Shown: positions 51,696 through 61,283, counted from the first letter of the stretch. The stretch: DNA of 62,340 nucleotides from CAZSVE01 sp964610175 (GCA_964610175.1 CAZSVE010000006.1:1-62340); one strand, 5' to 3'. A program made the numbers and translations. The notes: generated by a model not told the origin, from the letters alone.

Positions 51696-52916
51696 TCAAA
51701 TCACCCCTTCACGGGCCAAGGCCTCGATGCGTTCGTCGCTGTAACCGATCTCGGCGAGAATCTCGGCGCTATGTTCTCCTCGTCGCGGGGCGAGGCGTTC
51801 CACCGAGAACTCGAAGTCGCTGATCTTCAGGGGAAAGGCAAACTGCGTCATTTCCTCGCCGGTACCGCCGTTGTCGCCGCCGTTGTCGCCATGGTTGTCA
51901 AAATAGCGGTCCGTCTTGACAAACATCTCCCGCGCCTTGAAGTGTTCGTTTTCCATGCTCTCTTCGAGATCGAGAACGGGAGAGACACAGCAATCCACCC
52001 CGGCGAGCTTCTCCAGCCACCAGGCCATGGGATGGGCCTTGAAGATGTCCGCCACCCGTGCGCGCGCCTCTTTGCCTTCGCGCCCAACAGCCATGCGCGC
52101 GGGGATTAGCTCCGGATGCCCGACCGCCTCGCAGAAGGCCTGCCAGAATTTTTCCTCCGGAGCGGCAATGGCCATGTAGCGACCATCGAGGGTCTCGTAT
52201 ACCCCGTAGCAGGGCAAAGCGCCGGAAAGCAAATCGGCCCCTCGCGGTGCTACGCGCCCGAAGTCCAGGTATCCGATCAAAGGGACAATGGCATTGACGA
52301 GGGCGCAGTCCGTCATCGAGACGTCGATATAGCGGCCCACGCCGCTGCGTCCGGCATCCACCAGGGCGGCGAGAATACCCATGGCGGCGCTCAGGGTACC
52401 GCCGGCGAGATCCGCGAACTGGATGTTGGGGATGGCGGGGGGACCGTCCTTGTGGCCGATCTGATCGGTGATGCCTGCGTAGGCGCAGTAATTGAGATCG
52501 TGTCCGGCCCGGGCTCGGTAGGGTCCTGTCTGGCCATAGCCGGTGATGGAACAATAGACGATGCGAGGATTGATGGCCTCGATGGTTTTATAAGCGATGC
52601 CCAGTTTGTCCACGACCCCGGGTCGAAAGCTCTCGACGATGACGTCGGCGTCTTTCGCCAGATCCAGGAATACTTCCCGTCCCCGGGGCAGATCGAGGTC
52701 CAGTTGAAATCCCCGTTTATTGCGATTCGCGCACAGGAAATAGGCGCTGGGAGAACGGTCGGGACCCGCGGCGGCACGCGCGTAGTCGCCGACCCTGGGA
52801 TCCTCGATCTTGATGACATCGGCGCCCATATCCGCAAGATAAAGCGTGCACATGGGACCGGGAAGTAGTCTCGTGAGATCGATAACACGTATATTCGCCA
52901 ATGGTTTTGCTCGCAT
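51696..52916 (-). CDS. CaiB/BaiF family CoA-transferase
   Basis: A class III CoA-transferase of about 406 residues. It has NIRVIDLTRLLPGPMCTLYL, ADMGADVIKIEDPRVGDYAR, LCANRNKRGFQLDL, VDKLGIAYKTIEAINPRIVY and GQTGPYRARAGHDLNY, with the catalytic Asp expected in that last segment. It may equally be an alpha-methylacyl-CoA racemase; specificity is not readable. An insert NHGDNGGDNGGTGEE (nt about 51855-51905), encoded by repeated ttgtcgccg-like units, interrupts the C-terminal part. I chose ATG 52916 (MRAKPLANIRVIDL); the upstream extension to 53129 lacks similarity. Confidence 0.9.
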   Translation of the reverse strand: MRAKPLANIRVIDLTRLLPGPMCTLYLADMGADVIKIEDPRVGDYARAAAGPDRSPSAYFLCANRNKRGFQLDLDLPRGREVFLDLAKDADVIVESFRPGVVDKLGIAYKTIEAINPRIVYCSITGYGQTGPYRARAGHDLNYCAYAGITDQIGHKDGPPAIPNIQFADLAGGTLSAAMGILAALVDAGRSGVGRYIDVSMTDCALVNAIVPLIGYLDFGRVAPRGADLLSGALPCYGVYETLDGRYMAIAAPEEKFWQAFCEAVGHPELIPARMAVGREGKEARARVADIFKAHPMAWWLEKLAGVDCCVSPVLDLEESMENEHFKAREMFVKTDRYFDNHGDNGGDNGGTGEEMTQFAFPLKISDFEFSVERLAPRRGEHSAEILAEIGYSDERIEALAREGVI

Positions 52917-53055
52917 GGTATTCCTCATTGCCCGGAAGAAGGTGCTTTTACGTAAAAATGTTTCGAGTTTGCATGTCGGAAAACGAACCGCGTTTCCGGT
53001 ATTTGTCGATGCGGTAGATTTGAAAATTCCCTCGGCAAAGATAACAAAAAATGCA

Positions 53056-53475
53056 CTATCCCGTGATGTAAATCCGTAACGCTCCCGCCAAAGGAAAAGG
53101 AAACTGTTTGAATGCCTGTGCCATTGCATATTTCAGGAATATGAACTGCCTGCCATGTTCTTCCATCGGAATTTTTCCTTCCAGCGAGAGTAACAGGCAA
53201 TCGTGACGGACTCGTATTGTTGAATGGTTGTCCTCCAGGTAATCCCATTCGCCATCGCTATCATATTGGAAAAGTTCTTCTCTTTTCTCTTCTTTGCCCA
53301 ATTTATCCATTCCGAGGCGGGCAATCCCTCCAATCGCTGTATTACATGCTCGTAACGCGCCGGGTTTCCATAGAGGAGCGGATATAGCGCTTCCAGTAAA
53401 GGGATAAGCGCGTAAAATAATCTCATCTTTCAGCGTGAAAACATAAGCCGGGATTTCACCATCGAGGTCTCTCAA
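53056..53475 (-). pseudogene. Uncharacterised locus with two competing frames, probably frameshifted
   Basis: One frame (139 residues) gives a plausible start (DLDGEIPAYVFTLKDEIILR) and a plausible end (SLEGKIPMEEHGRQFIFLKY). Its middle is poor, whereas another frame (53133-53426) carries a natural middle (ALIPLLEALYPLLYGNPARY, ASEWINWAKKRKEKN). The simplest reading is one old gene with two compensating frameshifts. I do not recognise the family. It lies between znuC (divergent) and the CoA-transferase gene. Confidence 0.4.
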
Positions 53476-53573
53476 TTCTTACCAGAATAAAAGGCCATGA
53501 TGCTGACGCGGCTTGCTTTCTGCTCCGTACGGATGAGTTGCACTTGCGAGTTGAATCCAGGAAATAATGTATT

Positions 53574-54407
53574 GTGGTATCCCCCGTGAAAACAGAACCG
53601 ACCATTCCTCCCAAGATTTCGAAACCCCTCATCGAGGCCCGTGGTGTCTCCATGCAATGGGACGGACGCCGGATCCTGGATAGGGTGGATCTGTCGGTGG
53701 CCCACGGGGAGATCGTCACCCTGGTGGGATTGAATGGTTCCGGGAAGACGACGCTGGTGCGCATCATGGTGGGTCTGCTGCGCCCGGATTCGGGGGAGAT
53801 CGTTCGACGTCCGGGGCTGCGCATCGGCTTTTCTCCGCAGTCGATTCAACGGGACCAGACGTTGCCCATTACGGTGGAACGGTTTTTGACTTTGGGGGGC
53901 GATGTTTCCCGCTCTCGCCTGGGTGCCTTGCTGGAGGAGGTGGGTGTGGGTGGTTTGCTGGGTAGCCAGATCGCGAATATCTCGGGAGGGGAGTTGCATC
54001 GAGTGATTCTGGCTCGGGCCCTGCTGCGCGAGCCGGATCTGCTGGTGTTGGACGAACCCATGGCGGGGGTGGATATCTCGGGGCAATCGGAGCTGTATCG
54101 GCTGATCGCGGATATCCGCGATCGGCGTGGATGTGGGGTACTGCTGGTGTCTCATGATCTGCACATGGTAATGGCGGCTACGGATTCGGTGGTTTGCCTG
54201 AATCACCATGTCTGCTGCACGGGACGCCCGGAGTCGGTGACACGACACCCCGAATTCAGGTCCTTGTTCGGTAAACGTGTATCCGAAGTTCTGACTGTCT
54301 ATACTCACCACCATAATCATCGGCACAATACCTCGGGCGAGGCAGTGCCGATAGGGACGGTAGGAGAGGGGAGTGAAGCAATGGGCAAGGAGAGTGACCG
54401 GATATAG
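53574..54407 (+). CDS. znuC: Zinc/metal ABC transporter ATP-binding protein, ZnuC-like
   Basis: An ABC ATPase of about 277 residues. Walker A is VGLNGSGKTTLVRIM, then GFSPQSIQRDQTLPITVERF (Q-loop and ZnuC-like segment), the signature NISGGELHRVILARALLRE, Walker B LLVLDEPMAGVD and the H-loop VSHDLHMVMAATD. VVCLNHHVCCTG and a C-terminal HHHNHRHN cluster fit a zinc-uptake component. The start is GTG at 53574 or GTG at 53586. No permease (znuB) or binding protein follows; a family A repeat lies where znuB would be expected. Confidence 0.87.
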   Translation: MVSPVKTEPTIPPKISKPLIEARGVSMQWDGRRILDRVDLSVAHGEIVTLVGLNGSGKTTLVRIMVGLLRPDSGEIVRRPGLRIGFSPQSIQRDQTLPITVERFLTLGGDVSRSRLGALLEEVGVGGLLGSQIANISGGELHRVILARALLREPDLLVLDEPMAGVDISGQSELYRLIADIRDRRGCGVLLVSHDLHMVMAATDSVVCLNHHVCCTGRPESVTRHPEFRSLFGKRVSEVLTVYTHHHNHRHNTSGEAVPIGTVGEGSEAMGKESDRI

Positions 54408-54480
54408 GTGCATGCTCGGGTGGACGATTTCGGTCACTGCGCCAAGGGAGACGTCCTGGAACGCGAACCGATGATGGCCC

Positions 54481-54582
54481 GCGAAGCCTCACCTCGGATC
54501 GACAAGACGTGGTTGAGCTTTTGATAAAGCAGGACTGACATCCTTGTAAAGCTTGCTCCGATTGTGAAGCCAGGCGGGAGAG
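54481..54582. repeat. Family A repeat, forward, diverged
   Basis: It runs from gcgaagcctcacctcggatc to gtgaagccaggcgggag. It lies between znuC and the SDR gene; the rest of 54408-54641 shows no gene. Confidence 0.7.
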
Positions 54583-54641
54583 CTTTTTTCCCGATACCTT
54601 TTAACGATATCTTCGATAGAATGATTTAGGAGGATTGTCTC

Positions 54642-55442
54642 ATGAATCCCCAAGGTAAGGTTGTCTGGATTACGGGGGCTTCCAGTGGTATCGGTGAGGC
54701 CTTGGCCTTGCGAATGGCTGCGGCGGGTGCCCGCCTGATTCTCTCGGCGCGGCGCGAAGATGTATTGCGGGATGTAGCGGTTCGTTGCGAGGACATGGGC
54801 GTGGAAGCCCGCATTCTGCCGCTCGATCTGGCCGATCTTGAATCGTTGCCTTCCAAGGCCCAGGCGGCCTGGTCCCTCTTCGGAGGGATCGATATCCTGG
54901 TCAATAATGCCGGGATCAGTCAAAGAGCTTTGGTTATGGAGACCGTTCACGAGGTCGATGAGATCATTATGCGCGTGAATTATTTTGGGACCGTCGTCCT
55001 TACCAAGGCGATTTTGCCAGGGATGATCGGGCGAAATGGTGGTCAAATAGTCGTGACCAGTTCGGTATTGGGCAAATGTGGCGTACAAACCAGGGCCGCC
55101 TATGCGGCAAGCAAACATGCCCTGCATGGTTTCTTCGATGCGCTGCGCTGTGAAATGGCCATTGCGAAACATCCCATCGTTATTACCCTGGTCTGTCCCG
55201 GATGGGTGCGAACCAATGTTTCCCTGGAAGCGTTGGAGGGCGACGGGACGCGACACGGGCGTATGGATGCCGTGCAAGACAAGGGAATGCCTCCGGAGAA
55301 GTTCGCGGGCAGGATGTTCGAGGCCATCGCCGGAAATAAAGATGAGGTCGTCATCGGTGGGATCGAGACATACGCTGTCCTGGGAAAGCGATTCGTCCCC
55401 GGTCTTTTGAACAAAATACTTCCTGGAATCGAAGTTACTTGA
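54642..55442 (+). CDS. Short-chain dehydrogenase/reductase
   Basis: A 266-residue classical SDR. The cofactor motif is VWITGASSGIGEALALRMAA (TGxxxGxG), then DILVNNAGISQRA (NNAG), VTSSVLGKCGVQTRAAYAAS with the catalytic Ser, YAASKHAL (YxxxK) and CPGWVRTNVS. The N-terminal basic residues SARRED suggest NADP. It resembles the DHRS7-like group, but the substrate is unknown. A strong ribosome-binding site (taggagg) lies 8-9 nt before the ATG. The following 55443-55708 shows no gene. Confidence 0.9.
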   Translation: MNPQGKVVWITGASSGIGEALALRMAAAGARLILSARREDVLRDVAVRCEDMGVEARILPLDLADLESLPSKAQAAWSLFGGIDILVNNAGISQRALVMETVHEVDEIIMRVNYFGTVVLTKAILPGMIGRNGGQIVVTSSVLGKCGVQTRAAYAASKHALHGFFDALRCEMAIAKHPIVITLVCPGWVRTNVSLEALEGDGTRHGRMDAVQDKGMPPEKFAGRMFEAIAGNKDEVVIGGIETYAVLGKRFVPGLLNKILPGIEVT

Positions 55443-55708
55443 TCTGCGATCGGAATCGAGCTTGGATCGAGGGAATGCGGGGATGTTATGACATAAGGCA
55501 TCCGCTATCTAAATTTCTTTGACGGGATTGGTGGGCTATGCAAAAATTGCAACGCTATGATTAGCGACTGTAGATGAATATGAATTCGGACGGATATATC
55601 GCAAATCCAGGGTTCCCGATGAATTTGATTTTTACTTCCGAGTCTGCGGGTCCGCGTCGACAATTCGACCCTGAATCTTTTTCTGGAAAGGCTAGTAGGT
55701 AAATCACG

Positions 55709-55963
55709 ATGACCGAAGCGATGATTAATGAACTTTTGACCAGCGGCGTCCACTTGATGTTGTTGGGAATGGGTGTTGTCTTTGTATTGTTGGGGCTATT
55801 GATAGTGACCGTTGGCGGTATGTCGCGGTTGGCGCAAGCGTTGCAGGGGGAACCGATGCCTCCTGAACCGCCTGTCGCGCAGCCGGTCGGGACCCCTGAT
55901 CAGCAATTACTTTCCGTTATCAGTGTTGCGATCCATAAGTATCGGCGCTCCCGCGGAAAATAG
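55709..55963 (+). CDS. oadG: Oxaloacetate decarboxylase gamma subunit
   Basis: An 84-residue small membrane subunit. One N-terminal transmembrane helix (LMLLGMGVVFVLLGLLIVTV) is followed by a proline-rich linker (PPEPPVAQPVG) and a short basic end (AIHKYRRSRGK). It holds the complex together and is reported to bind zinc in other species. It begins the oadGAB operon, 76 nt ahead of oadA. Confidence 0.9.
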   Translation: MTEAMINELLTSGVHLMLLGMGVVFVLLGLLIVTVGGMSRLAQALQGEPMPPEPPVAQPVGTPDQQLLSVISVAIHKYRRSRGK

Positions 55964-56039
55964 GTCATAGATTGAAATAGATTAAAGATCTCACTGTTCC
56001 CCCGGGTAGTGGATTGATGAATAAAGAGGCTAGAAAACC

Positions 56040-57836
56040 ATGAGTAAACTTGCTATTACCGAACTTGCATTGCGTGACGCGCACCAGTCGCTGCTGGCGA
56101 CTCGCATGCGCATCGAGGACATGCTGCCCATCGCGCCGAAATTGGATCAGATAGGGTTCTGGTCGTTGGAAACTTGGGGTGGGGCCACCTTCGACGCCTG
56201 TATTCGGTACCTGGGTGAAGATCCGTGGGAGCGCCTCCGGAAACTAAAAAAGGCCATTCCCAACACCCCCCACCAGATGTTGTTCCGGGCGCAGAACATC
56301 CTGGGCTACCGTCACTACGCCGACGATGTGGTCGAAAAGTTCGTCGAGCGATGCGCCGCCAATGGGATGGATGTGTTCCGTATCTTCGACGCCATGAACG
56401 ACATGCGCAATCTCGAGACCGCCGTCAAGGCCGTCATCAAGGTCGACAAGCATGCCCAGGGCGCCATGTCCTATACCGTCAGCCCCGTACACACCATCGA
56501 CATGTGGGTGGACATGGGCAAGAAACTCGAGGACATGGGCTGTCACTCCATCTGCATCAAGGACATGGCCGGACTCATCAAGCCCTACGTGGCCGAGGAA
56601 CTCGTGGCCCGGCTCAAAGAGACCTGCAGCGTTCCCATCGCCATGCACTGCCACGCCACCACCGGCATGAGCACTGCCGCCATCATCAAGGCCGCCGAGT
56701 CCGGCATCGATATGGTCGATACCTCCATCTCCTCCATGAGCATGACCTACGGTCACTCCCCCACGGAATCCGTGGTGTCCATCATGGATGGCACCAAGCG
56801 TGAAACCGGCCTCAATATCCTGCTGCTGGAAGAGATCGCCGCCTATTTCCGCGAAGTTCGGAAAAAATACGCCAAGTTCGAGGGCAGTCTCAGGGGTGTC
56901 GATTCGCGCATCCTCGTGGCCCAGGTGCCGGGCGGTATGCTCACCAACATGGAAGGGCAGCTCAAGGAACAGGGTGGTATCGATAAACTTGATGAGGTAC
57001 TCGAAGAAATTCCCCGTGTACGGAAAGACCTCGGTTACATTCCCCTGGTAACGCCAACCTCCCAGATCGTGGGCACCCAGGCGGTCATGAACGTCCTCAT
57101 GGGCGAGCGTTACAAGAGCATTAGCAAGGAGACCGCCGGAGTTCTCAAGGGCGAATACGGCGAGACCATCGCCCCCGTCGACAAGGAATTGCAAGAACGT
57201 GTGTTGGAAGACGGACAAAAGCCCATCACCTGCCGGCCCGCCGACCTGCTCGATCCGGAGGTAGACAAGCTCACCGAAGAGTTCGGCAAGCTGGCCAAGG
57301 AAAACAAGATCGACGTGGCCGACAACCTGATCGACGATGTCCTCATCTATGCCCTGTTCCCGCAGATCGGCCTCAAGTTCCTCAAGAACCGCCATAACCC
57401 CGGTGCCTTCGAGCCCCTACCGGATGCTGTCGAAGTGATACCCCCAGCCGTCGCCGGTGTTCCCGCCGCCGCGCCGGCCCCGTCCACTGGCCCGGAGGCC
57501 TACCATATCCTCGTCAACGGAACCAACTACGATGTACAGGTAAGCCCAGCCGGTACCGTTATCGGTGCGGTACAGCACATGACCACACCGGATAAACCTG
57601 TTCCCGCAGCGGCACCGGGTTCCGGTGATCCCGTGCCCGCACCGCTTGCCGGTAATATCTTCAAGATTGTCGCGAAGGATGGGCAGCAGGTTGCCGATGG
57701 GGACGTGCTCGTTATCATGGAAGCCATGAAGATGGAAACGGAAGTGCGGGCGCCACGAGCGGGAACCGTCACTCAGGTCAATGTCAAGGAAGGTGAAGCC
57801 GTTCAGGTCGGTCACACCCTGGTGTTCCTGTCCTGA
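56040..57836 (+). CDS. oadA: Oxaloacetate decarboxylase alpha subunit (biotin carboxyltransferase)
   Basis: A 598-residue subunit. It transfers CO2 from oxaloacetate to biotin. The HMGL-like barrel has ELALRDAHQSLLATRMRIED, IFDAMNDMRNLETAVKA, HSICIKDMAGLIKPY and the metal site AMHCHATTGMSTAA. Then come a conserved carboxylase domain, a flexible Pro/Ala linker (about 470-520) and a C-terminal biotinyl domain with VIMEAMKMETEVRAP, in which the Lys is biotinylated. Carboxybiotin passes to OadB. Length and order match the sodium-pump type. Confidence 0.97.
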   Translation: MSKLAITELALRDAHQSLLATRMRIEDMLPIAPKLDQIGFWSLETWGGATFDACIRYLGEDPWERLRKLKKAIPNTPHQMLFRAQNILGYRHYADDVVEKFVERCAANGMDVFRIFDAMNDMRNLETAVKAVIKVDKHAQGAMSYTVSPVHTIDMWVDMGKKLEDMGCHSICIKDMAGLIKPYVAEELVARLKETCSVPIAMHCHATTGMSTAAIIKAAESGIDMVDTSISSMSMTYGHSPTESVVSIMDGTKRETGLNILLLEEIAAYFREVRKKYAKFEGSLRGVDSRILVAQVPGGMLTNMEGQLKEQGGIDKLDEVLEEIPRVRKDLGYIPLVTPTSQIVGTQAVMNVLMGERYKSISKETAGVLKGEYGETIAPVDKELQERVLEDGQKPITCRPADLLDPEVDKLTEEFGKLAKENKIDVADNLIDDVLIYALFPQIGLKFLKNRHNPGAFEPLPDAVEVIPPAVAGVPAAAPAPSTGPEAYHILVNGTNYDVQVSPAGTVIGAVQHMTTPDKPVPAAAPGSGDPVPAPLAGNIFKIVAKDGQQVADGDVLVIMEAMKMETEVRAPRAGTVTQVNVKEGEAVQVGHTLVFLS

Positions 57837-57865
57837 TATTTCGGCTACGCTGAAATATTTCCGTT

Positions 57866-57897
57866 CATCATCCGAACCGCTTTGCGTTCGGGTGATG
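57866..57897 (+). other. Intercistronic hairpin between oadA and oadB
   Basis: catcatccgaac (57866-57877) pairs with gttcgggtgatg (57886-57897), 11 of 12 with one G-T, around an 8-nt loop. It sits in the 120-nt oadA-oadB gap. There is no U-tract, so a transcript-processing or stabilising role is more likely than termination. Confidence 0.45.
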
Positions 57898-57956
57898 GAT
57901 AGGGAAGAGGGCAAAGAGTCACTTGAAATCGACACTTTTATCTTAGGAGCAACATT

Positions 57957-59111
57957 ATGGAACTGGCACAAGGCCTGCTCGAGCTCTGGAAATCGACCGG
58001 GATCGAAAATTTCCTGAGCGAAGGGTTATGGCGTGAGTTTGTGATGATGGTTGTTGGCTTTCTGTTGCTGTACCTCGGTATCGTCAAGAATTTCGAACCG
58101 CTTTTGTTGGTTACGATTGGCTTTGGCGCGGTGCTGAGTAACATTCCAGGCGCGGGAATGGCGGAGGAGGGCGGCCTTCTTTACTATGTCTACAAAATGG
58201 GCGTGGAAACCGGCGTCTTCCCGCTGCTGATCTTCATGGGGGTCGGAGCGCTTACGGACTTCGGTGCCTTGATCGCCAACCCGAAGATGCTGTTTCTGGG
58301 TGCTGCGGCCCAGTTCGGTATTTTCGTTACCCTGTTGGGTGCACTGGCGCTCAATTTCGTTCCCGGATTCGAGTTCAGCCTCGCCGATGCCGCCGCTATT
58401 GGCATCATCGGTGGCGCGGACGGCCCGACGGCTATCTTCCTGGCGTCGAGGCTGGCCCCGGACCTTCTAGGCGCCATTGCGGTGGCTGCCTATTCCTACA
58501 TGGCCCTGGTGCCGTTGATCCAGCCGCCCATCATGAAGCTGCTGACTTCGGAGGAGGAGCGCAAGATCGAGATGAAGCAGCTCAGGACCGTGTCCAAGAC
58601 GGAGAAAATCCTGTTTCCCATCACGGTGTTGGTCATGACGCTCATCTTCCTGCCCGCGGCGGTGCCGCTCGTCGGCATGCTTACCTTCGGTAACCTGCTG
58701 AAGGAGTGCGGTGTTGTCGATCGTTTGAGCCATGCGGCGCAAAACGAGATCATCAATGCGGTTACTATCTTTCTTGGTCTTGCCGTTGGTTCCAAGCTTC
58801 AGGCGGATAAGTTCCTCACGGTGGAAACCCTGGGTATTCTCGCCCTGGGCGCGGTAGCCTTTTCCATCGGCACGGCTACCGGTGTCTTGATGGCCAAGTT
58901 CATGAGTCGCCTGACCGGTGGTGGAATCAATCCATTGATTGGGGCCGCGGGTGTATCGGCAGTACCCATGGCAGCCCGTGTGGTCAACAAGGTTGGCCTG
59001 GAAGCCAATCACCATAACTTCCTGCTCATGCATGCCATGGGGCCCAATGTGGCAGGGGTCATTGGATCGGCGGTTGCCGCGGGTATCTTGCTGGCGGTGG
59101 TTGGAGGCTGA
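57957..59111 (+). CDS. oadB: Oxaloacetate decarboxylase beta subunit (sodium pump)
   Basis: A 384-residue membrane subunit with about nine or more hydrophobic segments, for example MMVVGFLLLYLGIV and GIFVTLLGALALNFVPG. It decarboxylates carboxybiotin and uses the energy to export sodium ions. The conserved ion-pathway segment AAAIGIIGGADGPTAIF and the C-terminal GAAGVSAVPMAARVVNKVG are intact. The start is ATG 57957 with taggagc just upstream. The operon ends in a strong terminator. Confidence 0.96.
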   Translation: MELAQGLLELWKSTGIENFLSEGLWREFVMMVVGFLLLYLGIVKNFEPLLLVTIGFGAVLSNIPGAGMAEEGGLLYYVYKMGVETGVFPLLIFMGVGALTDFGALIANPKMLFLGAAAQFGIFVTLLGALALNFVPGFEFSLADAAAIGIIGGADGPTAIFLASRLAPDLLGAIAVAAYSYMALVPLIQPPIMKLLTSEEERKIEMKQLRTVSKTEKILFPITVLVMTLIFLPAAVPLVGMLTFGNLLKECGVVDRLSHAAQNEIINAVTIFLGLAVGSKLQADKFLTVETLGILALGAVAFSIGTATGVLMAKFMSRLTGGGINPLIGAAGVSAVPMAARVVNKVGLEANHHNFLLMHAMGPNVAGVIGSAVAAGILLAVVGG

Positions 59112-59149
59112 TACGAGACCGAAATAGATAGCCGATGCCAAGGTGCTAA

Positions 59150-59191
59150 CGGCTATTGCAGCGTTTTTTGTGCTGCAATAGCCGTTTTTTT
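59150..59191 (+). terminator. Rho-independent terminator of oadGAB
   Basis: cggctattgcagc (59150-59162) pairs perfectly with gctgcaatagccg (59172-59184) around a 9-nt loop, followed by seven T. It lies 39 nt after the oadB stop and is the clearest intrinsic terminator in the window. Confidence 0.92.
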
Positions 59192-59378
59192 GTGTGCTGG
59201 GAATCTTGTGAGCCTGTTGATTTCGGCAATGGTGTGCAGTTGGATGCAGGTTGCTCGATCCCTGGTACCGATGAACTGATTTTCCATGGGTCGTTCCGAC
59301 TGAAAAATGTAACAAGGGCCCATAAGTAACCGATTTCCCTCCGATTCGAGATTTCCCACCTCATATCCTCGATTGAAT

Positions 59379-61283
59379 ATGATTCGTTCGCGCGATGACA
59401 AAAATTACGATTCCGCCGACATCGAAGTCCTTACTGGTCTGGAGCCGGTACGCAAGCGGCCCGGGATGTACACCGACACCACGCGGCCCAATCACCTGGC
59501 CCAGGAGGTCATCGACAATAGCGTAGACGAGGCGATTGCCGGATACGCGGCCAACATCGCCGTTACCCTGCATAAAGATGGATCACTTTCCGTCGACGAC
59601 GATGGCCGCGGGATGCCGGTGGATATCCATCCCGATGAAAACGTCTCGGGCGCGGAGGTTATTCTGACGCGTCTCCACGCGGGCGGTAAGTTTTCCAGCA
59701 AGAATTATCGTTTTTCGGGAGGGCTCCATGGCGTTGGCGTTTCGGTGGTCAATGCCCTTTCGAGGCAGCTCGAGGTTCGCGTAAAAAGGGGGGGAATCGA
59801 GTACGGCATGGCCTTTTCCCATGGCGAAAAGACTTCCGACCTAAAGGCCATTGCCAAAGTCGACAAACGCGACACGGGTACCGCGATCATATTCTGGCCC
59901 GATCCCGAGTTCTTCGACTCTCCCAAGTTTTCGGTTTCGAAGCTTGGCCACATTCTGCGCGCCAAGGCGGTGCTATGTTCCGGGCTGCAGGTCACTTTCG
60001 ATAATCGAATATCGGGAGAGCGGCAGGAATGGCGATATGAAGACGGACTTGCCGCCTATCTTCGGGAGTCCCTCTCCGATATCGAAACGTTGCCGCAGGT
60101 CCCTTTTACCGGGAGCTTGGCGAGTGCCACGGAGATCGTGGATTGGGCGCTGGCGTGGTTGCCTGACGAGGAGGGCATGGTAACCGAGAGCTATGTGAAT
60201 CTGATCCCGACATCACAAGGTGGAACCCATGTCAACGGTTTGCGGGCAGGACTCATTTCCAGTATGCGCGAGTATTGCGAGTTTCGCAATCTTCTGCCGC
60301 GTGGGGTAAAACTGGCCCCGGATGATATTTGGGAGCATTGCAGCTTCGTGTTATCGGTAAAGATGAACGAGCCGCAGTTTACCGGGCAAACCAAGGAGCG
60401 GCTGTCCAGTCGGGAAAGCGCTGGCTTCGTCGCAAGTGCCATCAAGGATGCCTTTATCCTGTGGTTGAACCAACATTCGGAGACAGGGGACCGCATTGCG
60501 GAACTTGCCATCAGCAACGCCAGGGTCCGTCTTCGGGAAAGCAAAAAAATCGTACGCAAGCGCATCGCAACGGGGCCCGCGCTTCCGGGGAAGCTTGCCG
60601 ATTGCGTTGTCCAGGATGTAAAACGATCGGAACTTTTCCTGGTGGAGGGGGATTCGGCGGGTGGGTCTGCCAAACAGGCTCGCGATCGCGAGTTTCAGGC
60701 GGTCATGCCGTTGCGTGGCAAGATCCTGAATACCTGGGAGGTCGATTCCGGGCATGTACTGGCCTCTCAGGAGGTCCATGATGTGTCGATTGCCGTGGGT
60801 GTCGAGCCGGGCTCTGGCGACATTTCAGGGCTTCGCTACGGTAAGATCTGCATCCTCGCCGATGCCGATTCCGATGGCGCGCATATCTCCACATTGCTAT
60901 GCGCGTTATTTCTACGCCATTTTCGACCGTTGGTGGAAAGTGGACACATCTTTGTCGCCATGCCGCCACTTTATCGGATCGATGTGGGAAAAGAGGCCTT
61001 TTATGCCCTGGATGATGTAGAACGACAGGGGGTCATCGATGGCATCCTGGCAAATAGGAAATCTGCCGAAAAGGTCAACGTGCAGCGCTTCAAGGGTCTG
61101 GGAGAGATGAATCCGATGCAGCTTCGCGAGACCACCATGGCTCCGGAGACTCGGCGTCTCGTTCACCTTTCCATCGATTCCGCGGATGATACGGATGCCC
61201 TGATGGATATGTTGCTGGCGAAAAAACGTTCGCCCGATCGGAAGACCTGGCTTGAGGCGAGGGGGAACCTGGCGGAAATATAG
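59379..61283 (+). CDS. parE: DNA topoisomerase IV subunit B
   Basis: The ATPase subunit of topoisomerase IV, which decatenates daughter chromosomes. GHKL fold: LEPVRKRPGMYTD, HLAQEVIDNSVDEAIAG, DDGRGMPVDIH and GGLHGVGVSVVNALS. Transducer: THVNGLRAGL. TOPRIM: FLVEGDSAGGSAKQARDREF with PLRGKILN and CILADADSDGAHI. At 634 residues and with the short C-terminal QRFKGLGEMNPMQLRETTM it fits ParE rather than the longer GyrB. I chose ATG 59379; a TTG two codons earlier is possible. Confidence 0.95.
   Translation: MIRSRDDKNYDSADIEVLTGLEPVRKRPGMYTDTTRPNHLAQEVIDNSVDEAIAGYAANIAVTLHKDGSLSVDDDGRGMPVDIHPDENVSGAEVILTRLHAGGKFSSKNYRFSGGLHGVGVSVVNALSRQLEVRVKRGGIEYGMAFSHGEKTSDLKAIAKVDKRDTGTAIIFWPDPEFFDSPKFSVSKLGHILRAKAVLCSGLQVTFDNRISGERQEWRYEDGLAAYLRESLSDIETLPQVPFTGSLASATEIVDWALAWLPDEEGMVTESYVNLIPTSQGGTHVNGLRAGLISSMREYCEFRNLLPRGVKLAPDDIWEHCSFVLSVKMNEPQFTGQTKERLSSRESAGFVASAIKDAFILWLNQHSETGDRIAELAISNARVRLRESKKIVRKRIATGPALPGKLADCVVQDVKRSELFLVEGDSAGGSAKQARDREFQAVMPLRGKILNTWEVDSGHVLASQEVHDVSIAVGVEPGSGDISGLRYGKICILADADSDGAHISTLLCALFLRHFRPLVESGHIFVAMPPLYRIDVGKEAFYALDDVERQGVIDGILANRKSAEKVNVQRFKGLGEMNPMQLRETTMAPETRRLVHLSIDSADDTDALMDMLLAKKRSPDRKTWLEARGNLAEI

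Noticed and set aside
56244..57395. 383-codon minus-strand frame antisense to oadA
   Set aside because: A His/Gly/Asp-rich antisense frame produced by the strong codon bias of oadA.
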